From assembly GCA_038503065.1 (NCBI GenBank), contig JBCAMK010000004.1:1067001-1131000 (forward strand): a DNA stretch of 64,000 nt, in the 5' to 3' direction. This DNA comes from Paragyromitra xinjiangensis (taxonomy: Eukaryota > Ascomycota > Pezizomycetes > Pezizales > Discinaceae). The notes under the pieces are model-generated. The model ran no database searches. It saw only the letters and a list, made by a program, of their open reading frames with translations, and was not told the DNA's origin. Position 1 is the first letter of the stretch. Each line of letters begins with the position of its first letter. Position numbers and translations under genes: made by a program. Positions 57,907 to 64,000 of this stretch are shown in pieces.

Positions 57907-60900
57907 TCACTGCTTTCGGCAGGTAGGTAGGGTAGAAGCGCAATCCGAAACGGCTTTTTTATTTTTTATTTTAACGGTGAAGAGACAAGAAGGGCAAACA
58001 GTTTTTTGACGACCACATCGCTTCCCACGAAAGATAAGGCCAGGTGAAGATAGGTAGAGAAGGGACAGTTTTGTAAAAAAGGGTTCTTCTGGATCCGTTT
58101 AGACTTGAAGTAAGCAAGTGCAAACGCATATTTTTCTTCCCTTCGGGGGAGCTCTGACTCGGGTTGGAGGTTCGGGATAACTTGCGTGGCTACTTGGGAC
58201 TGGTCGTGGGCGTTTGGGCTTCAAGCTGATTGGCAAGCGGACTGGCCGACCCCCGATTCTCATATGCGTAGGGCCCAAAGGATCGATGACTTTAAACCTG
58301 TTAGTTCCTGTGCATTCACCTCCACGTATCCTCCCTGTATGTTACAAACTATGTGTTGTTCTGATAGGTTGGAAAGATGGAGAACCCCGATCCCAAGAAA
58401 GTAAGATAATACTTGGCGTTAGCAGTTGCATCACGGCCGATTGTGATATGTTGACTATGTATTATTACTTCTTGATACCGGGCGAGAATAACCGTTTTCA
58501 CCCCGTGATTCCTGAGATTCACGAGTAAATGCTTGCTCGGAGGCATTACTGGAGGTTTAGAAGTTCCGTCGTCATTGGCAATATATATCTTGCCAAGAAC
58601 CAATTCCCTACCAAATAACCCCTGCAAAAAGGCTACTATTTACTACCTCTTCTGGTACCTGAACCTTTACAACTCGTCTACATCGAGGTCCCAGTAGCCA
58701 AACTAGCTCAAGTTTCGGAGGAGATACTGCTAATAGTACCCATTGGTCAATGGCCAGCCAAAGAACGACTCGATTCGTAATCTTGGACTCAACGTGGACG
58801 AAGTCTCTCGAAATAAACATGACCACCGCGGAAGAAGGTCGATTAACGCACCGATCAACCCACTCGCAACAGTCAGGTACCGTCATCAGCTGTCAAACGA
58901 TCTGAAACCCCCTTTCGTAATTCTGCAGCGAAACATCTTTCTTCCCCTGCGCATATCCAAATACCTGGAACTTATGAACGAGGGTAGCAAATGTTTCTTG
59001 ATACAAGAAGGCTGATGGAAAGGCCAATTGAGACTTGCAATGGAACCTTTCATGATTCCATACTTCTAGACTCCAACCCTACCATCCCTCCAGCGCATCT
59101 TGGAGATTACAGGGGCGAAAAAACCAAGATTTCTCTGCATGTTCCTCAGGGTCATAGAACTTAATTTGAACGAAAGCAGCGCCTATCTCTTGGGATAGGC
59201 GACAGCAAGACCAATCGGGACTTCTCAAAGAACCAGTCGTGAACAGAACTCATCCCTAGCGCATTCCAGCGCATCTTGGAGATCCCAGGGGTGACAAGGA
59301 AAAACTCGATTTTCGCTCAAAGTCAGTAGCAGTAAGCCTAGAATAGTCTCAGTTTTCTTGAACCGGAGAAGTTCTCGACGTACTGCGACGCCCCGTGACA
59401 GGTGTCCTTTGGTCAAGCTTTTAACAGCGAACCGCAAAAAGCAAGTGGAAGGCACACAAACACCCGCAAATCCCTAGATTTTGGCTTCACGAGAATTGCT
59501 ACACAGCAGCAGTGCTAGTCTCTGAATGTGGCGGTAGAGTCAAACGACTTTCCAACCCAACCACAAAAGTGCAATGTCTTACTCAAACACAATCAGGAAT
59601 CAAACCTGCTGCTTCATTCTCTTTTGGACATGACATCTTCAACGATTCGCTTAATCCAGGCTGCCTGAGGGCTATCTCGGACGAAAGAAAAAAAATGATG
59701 AATTTGATCCGCATTGCATTGAGTCGCAAATCACAAAAAGGTGAAGTCAGCAAGAAAGGCATTGGCGCTCCCATCAACGCTTATCAACCGCTGCATCCAA
59801 AGTCTCCAACTACCCGACATTTCCCTCGCCACGTACGCGAATCTCCATTATTTTGGTTCCCCCCTCGCCTCACCCCTCAATCACAGACTTTTGCAGATGC
59901 AGGTACCGCACGAGATAACCCCAGGTGCTTATGCATGTAGGTACAATATGTAACAGTCCCCCTGGCAGATAGGGGCGGGAGCGAGCCTAACTATTAAAAC
60001 ACCCACTGTGGAAATCTACCTTGAGATGAGCATCAACTTTGGAGACGTCCCGCCCTGCTGCAAAGTGGGTTTCTTTCTCCTCTTCCATTTCGAGTTTCCA
60101 AAAGTGCCCTCCTTGGAAATAGGGTGGGAAGGGGAACACCCTCCTGTGGAAGCTTTCTGAAACGTTAACACCACTAAAATATACCACTTTCTGCATGGAG
60201 CAGGATGTCTCCTGCTTTACTTAAATCGGTAGGCTAGACGAGGGATTAGCGAGGTGGAGACCAGCGAGTGTATAGCAGATGGTTGAGCAGATTCTGTACG
60301 GGGCTAATGGAACTTGAAGCCCAATAATCCACACGAGATACGAGGCCCATCGTTGTTGCGGGGGCAAATCATGTGGGAATTTACCCGATTTGCAGAGAAA
60401 CATAGTTGTATCTTACCATGTCAAATGCTAAGAATCCATGAGATTCCATACGGGACAACAACGGATAATGGGGAATCCAGGATAGCAAATCGTCCTTGGC
60501 CTAGGAAAAATGTTTCGACCACAAGATTTCGTACGGGACAAAGAGATCGAGCATACTGCAGCACGGGACGACTGTATCTAGTCCTTGGTCCTGTGCACAA
60601 AAATACTCGCATAAGGGTTCTAAAGTTGCCATGTCAACAAGCTTCTGATCCATCCTTCCGAGCCCAAAGGTACGAAGCTTATAGTAACTTATTTTAGGAA
60701 ACTGTGGTTTTGGCAGCTTCGGTGCGGCCCGCTAAAGCATTAGATTAAAAGAGTAGCCAATAAAATAGGGGATATCTTTCATGAGATTACCACATGGCAA
60801 CTTTAATTTGACGGGAGCCCATTACACCTCGTCATTCACTGGCTCCCCACGGGTTCGTGATATAAACAGGAACATAAGATCGAGGTGGAATTATGACAAA

Positions 60901-61186
60901 TCCTATTTGTATCTCCAACTCCATTTAAACCGAGCCAATCCTTTCCAGAAGCCAAAAAAAACTCCCCAGAAAATCACTGCCATTACATAACTCGCTTTGC
61001 ACAAAAAATAGGCCTAAAAACGTATATCACCTCCAACCTATCGCACATCCCCAGGATGAACAATGAAAAAATAGAATCACCCTTTCCGCTACACCACACC
61101 AATCCGTTCACATAACATATTCACATCGTAAAGAAATAGCGGACAAACCCTTTTCAATCTCTATATCTCTCGCGGGGCTTTTATCC
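57907..61186. other. Long intergenic region with degenerate local duplications
   Basis: 3.3 kb without a supportable gene. An 18-bp direct repeat (CCAGCGCATCTTGGAGAT) at 59090-59107 and 59266-59283 marks a diverged duplication of about 176 bp. A similar diverged duplication around TACGGGACAA occurs near 60449-60541. Open frames at 58349-58886 and 59512-59940 have no recognisable features. Confidence 0.5.
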
Positions 61187-62499
61187 TTAAGCCCCTCTGT
61201 AATACCCCGAATCCATCTCATACACCATCCCCTGTGTCGGCGGTGGTGGTGGCGGTGGTGGTGGAGGATGCTGACCAGGTACATGCCCACCGGTTGTCTG
61301 TGGACTAACTGTGCTCTGCCCACTCATCTCGCTGATGCTCCCGTTCACAGTGCTCATTGGGGGTGGAGAATACGGTGGTGCTGGTGGCGGCGAACCATAG
61401 GGCCGTTGCGTGGCTACAGAAGGTGGACGATGCACAGATTCCCCGCCGGCCTCGACAATTCCTGCTACTGGGAGAGCCGGCGGAGTGTATTGGGTTCCAT
61501 TCTGGAAGTTCGAATGTCCTTGTTGCTGCCCTAGTTGCCCGGCGAGTTTCTGATCTGCTGGCATCTCGACAGTGTTTGGAGGTGCAGGCGTGTTGTAGCC
61601 GTAGGGGTTGTTTTGTTTGCCAGCATAGGCATCGAATGGAGCAGGAGAATAAGGAGCTGGGGGTGGTTGTATCGGTGCGGGTGTTGGTGGCTGAGGCGGG
61701 GGTTGGAACATGAGGGGTTGCTGGACCGCTGTTGCTGCAGCTGCAGCTACCTTCTTGCGTTTGCTACGACGGATAAGGCAGAAAACAACGATTGCACCAG
61801 CGATGAGGACAACAACACCGATTACGATACCAATGATCATACCAATATTTGCACCCTTCTTCTTCCCCTTGGCGGAGGAAGAGGAGGAAGAGCCCACATT
61901 GACAGAATTGGTGTTGACGTTGGAGTTAGTGCCATAGCTATTGCCGGTATTGGCGCTGCCGTAAGCAGTATCAGTAAACGTTGCACCGCCAGTCGCAGTG
62001 TTCGCGATGGCATTCGTAGCCGTAAGTCCCAAGATACTGGCGTATATGCTGCTATATTGATCCATGATTGATGAATAATCAACCCCAGTGTATTGGGCCA
62101 TGATCGACGAAAGCTCGGCATTGTAGTTACCACTAAATAATCCAAATTAATTCAATATCTAAAGTCAAAAAAAAACGCGCTTGAAGAAGAAACTCACGTT
62201 GGGTTGTAACAATAGCCATAACCAATACAATATGACCCATTTTCACAGCAGGTACCATCGCCACAGCTGTAGTAGTTGGAATATGGACAAGTCGAGCGTT
62301 TATCTAACAGCACGGCAGGAGTCGAGACCCGTCGTTTGAGTTCATCTATTTGCAGGAGCGTAGGCTCTGGAGCAGCGGAATCAGAAACCACGGTCGCTGC
62401 CTGTGTGGGGCCTGGTACAGGAATCGAGTATTCCACGTTTGGAGCAGCGAGAGCAGGAGCGATTACAGCGAGAGCTGAGAGGAGGATTAAAGAGTACAT
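61187..62499 (-). CDS. Cell-surface sensor-like protein: signal peptide, Cys-rich, TM, Pro-rich tail
   Basis: Two exons, 62499-62198 and 62132-61187, phase-consistent, 415 residues. A signal peptide (MYSLILLSALAVIAPALAA) is followed by a linker, a six-Cys knot-like stretch (TCPYSNYYSCGDGTCC, ENGSYCIGYGYC), a Ser/Thr/Asn-rich stalk, one transmembrane segment (IGMIIGIVIGVVVLIAGAIV) with stop-transfer RRSKRKK, and a Pro/Gln-rich cytosolic tail with a polyproline run (PPPPPPPPPP) near the end. The architecture (secreted, O-glycosylatable stalk, TM, disordered tail) is that of fungal cell-wall sensors of the Mid2/Wsc type, but the Cys pattern is not a WSC domain. The role in wall stress sensing is inference. 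Confidence 0.75.
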
Positions 62500-64000
62500 G
62501 ATGATGATGTACCCTCCTGTGTCGATGCCAATAAGCTGTTTAGATGATGATTATGCCTATTTTGATTCTATGCTTCTTGTTTGTTTCTGAAGGAGACGCG
62601 GGGAGGATGTCCAGACCAGCAAACTTGACTTCCTGGAGAGAAGAAACAGAAAGAGGAACACATACAGACGGGATGCCGTTATTATGAACAACCGAACAGA
62701 AGTAGCACAGAGGAACAGAAAGGGGAACTAAAACATGTATTGGGGCTCCTCTGCAGCAGTTGTTATACAATTTTCCCACAAGAGTGGATAGTATTTCCCG
62801 CTCGTGTGTCAAGGCCGCATCCACCTGTCCTTGTGTCGCATTCGAGCTACATACGACCAATCACAAGAGCCAGTGGCCGATAGTGGCTCAAAGCAGGGAG
62901 TATTCTTGTGTTACCATAAACTAAATTTGCCAGTTGAAAAGAATCGTCCCACATATCGCCAGCCGTCTTGTCCCACGTTGTACGGAATTCGGTTTAGCAC
63001 TGAACCTGAAAGGAAATGTCAGAAGCCACCCAACTATTGTGCTTGAAGCGAATCGCTCAGCCTACAAATAGGCTGATACATAACCATACCAGAAGCTGCC
63101 ATCAAATCTAAAGCGAATCGCCACGGCTGACCTGAAAGCTTGTTCATGGTGGCTTTTTCCCCCTTACAACCAAACTTCTGGAGGTTAAACAAACTCCAAA
63201 AAAGATCTAGAACCATTACCTCGAGAATCCCTCCTCCAGAATTAACTCTTTGCTCCATGTACTTTACTCTACCAGCGCATTCCAGGTGCAGACTCGGATA
63301 GCTGACTCTCTGCTGCCCGCACCCGCACGAGTCTTCAATGAAGCCAGTATCAGCCTCGCAGGCTTAATTTGACCGCCAAATCTCGCTAAATTTAACCGGA
63401 TCTACACTAGCTGGTTTTATGCGTTTTGATACCTCCTTTTTTTTGGGAAGGTGCGACACCAAGCGCGACATGTCGGAACGGTGACTCCCATATCCCAGCC
63501 TCTTGGCCTGAAAGGATTGAGGTGGTCTCCCCCGCGCGGGCTCCACTTGAGCCTCATTTCATTAAATACTCCGCCGCAAGTTCACGGCTGTGCCGGTTTC
63601 CCCGCACTGCCACGATAGCTCTCTATCGTATATCGGATAGGTAGTACTTGCTGCATGGAGGTATCTATACATCATTATCTGCTCGAGAATCACTAATAAT
63701 TGTCCACAACCGAGCCTGCACACTGAAAACTGGTAGGTTTTGCTGGTATGCAGATCGAGCCGTGTATGAAAACGGCAGCCATTTACGAGCATCTAAGTAT
63801 CGTTGGTGTAAACAACTCGCTCTGGGGGGGCTAGAAATCTAACCTCTCTGCAGCTATAGGCGGAAACCTCCCTGGATAATCCTATCACCCCTCATAAGAA
63901 TCGGCTAGATATCCAGCTGGAGGCTTCTACGGAAGTTGTGTGAAAGTGAGGTTGGTTTGCGCGAACAACCCGGCTACGCGGCTTGCGCGCTCTTCAGTCT
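62500..64000. other. Intergenic region to window end
   Basis: 5' flank of the surface-sensor-like gene, then 1 kb with no recognisable gene. A small palindrome CGATAGCTCTCTATCG lies near 63613. The right edge may enter a new gene's flank. Confidence 0.5.

Noticed and set aside
58349..58886. Two minus-strand frames of 92 codons each
   Set aside because: Cannot be joined in phase with plausible splice sites and match no family.
1..64000. CRISPR arrays, rRNA genes, operons or prophage
   Set aside because: No regularly spaced repeats, no rRNA signatures and no operon-like gene spacing; the genome is eukaryotic.

Overview
The window is nuclear chromosomal DNA of a filamentous ascomycete (Pezizomycotina). 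The evidence is short spliceosomal introns (about 46-150 nt) with GTAAGT/GTATGT-like donors and CTAAC/CTGAC-like branch sites, fungal orthologues (Atg11, Tah18, a Pby1-type SurE/TTL fusion, fungal CorA-like transporter, NACHT-ankyrin NLR), and four intron-containing tRNA-Ile genes. The class cannot be fixed from the sequence; an early-diverging class such as Pezizomycetes is only a guess. Almost every gene is spliced, so I built exon chains by hand and checked that reading phase was kept across each intron.

Layout. 0-1.25 kb: 3' part of an F-box-type gene (+). 2.4-4.1 kb: F-box/ankyrin gene (-). 5.5-8.2 kb: Pby1-like SurE-TTL fusion (+). 9.5-11.4 kb: seven-exon CorA-like membrane transporter (-). 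11.4-14.9 kb: gene-free, with several inverted-repeat elements. 14.9-17.6 kb: RING-H2 protein (+). 18.6-22.7 kb: ATG11 (-). 22.7-25.1 kb: gene-free, with three MITEs in a row. 25.1-29.3 kb: NACHT-ankyrin NLR with an apparent frameshift (+), tail to tail with TAH18 (29.5-31.6 kb, -). 32.7-33.3 kb: small single-pass membrane protein (+). 36.2-36.9 kb: second F-box/ankyrin gene (+). 37.3-40.3 kb: protein with an HELGH zincin motif and hydrophobic C-terminus (-). 41.3-41.8 kb: TOA2 (TFIIA small subunit, three small exons, +). 43.0-45.2 kb: MCM10 (-). 46.2-53.0 kb: four tRNA-Ile(AAU) genes interspersed with a small secreted Cys-rich protein and RNase H2 subunit B. 53.3-54.4 kb: pyridoxal-reductase-type aldo-keto reductase (-). 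55.5-56.1 kb: unknown protein (-). 56.9-57.9 kb: single-pass membrane protein (-). 61.2-62.5 kb: signal peptide/Cys-rich/TM/Pro-rich surface-sensor-like protein (-).

Housekeeping genes (autophagy scaffold, Fe-S diflavin reductase, TFIIA, Mcm10, RNase H2B, vitamin B6 reductase) alternate with accessory genes (NLR, F-box/ankyrin, secreted protein, HELGH protein). The gaps carry a small-transposon landscape: at least five TA-flanked inverted-repeat families, a short retroposon-like repeat whose two copies differ mostly by transitions, and a recurrent palindrome TACATGTA found only outside coding exons. There is no operon-like organisation; neighbours share no evident pathway.

The least explained items are the HELGH membrane protein, the intergenic TACATGTA palindromes, the tRNA-Ile cluster, and the reading-frame breaks in the NLR and RING genes.
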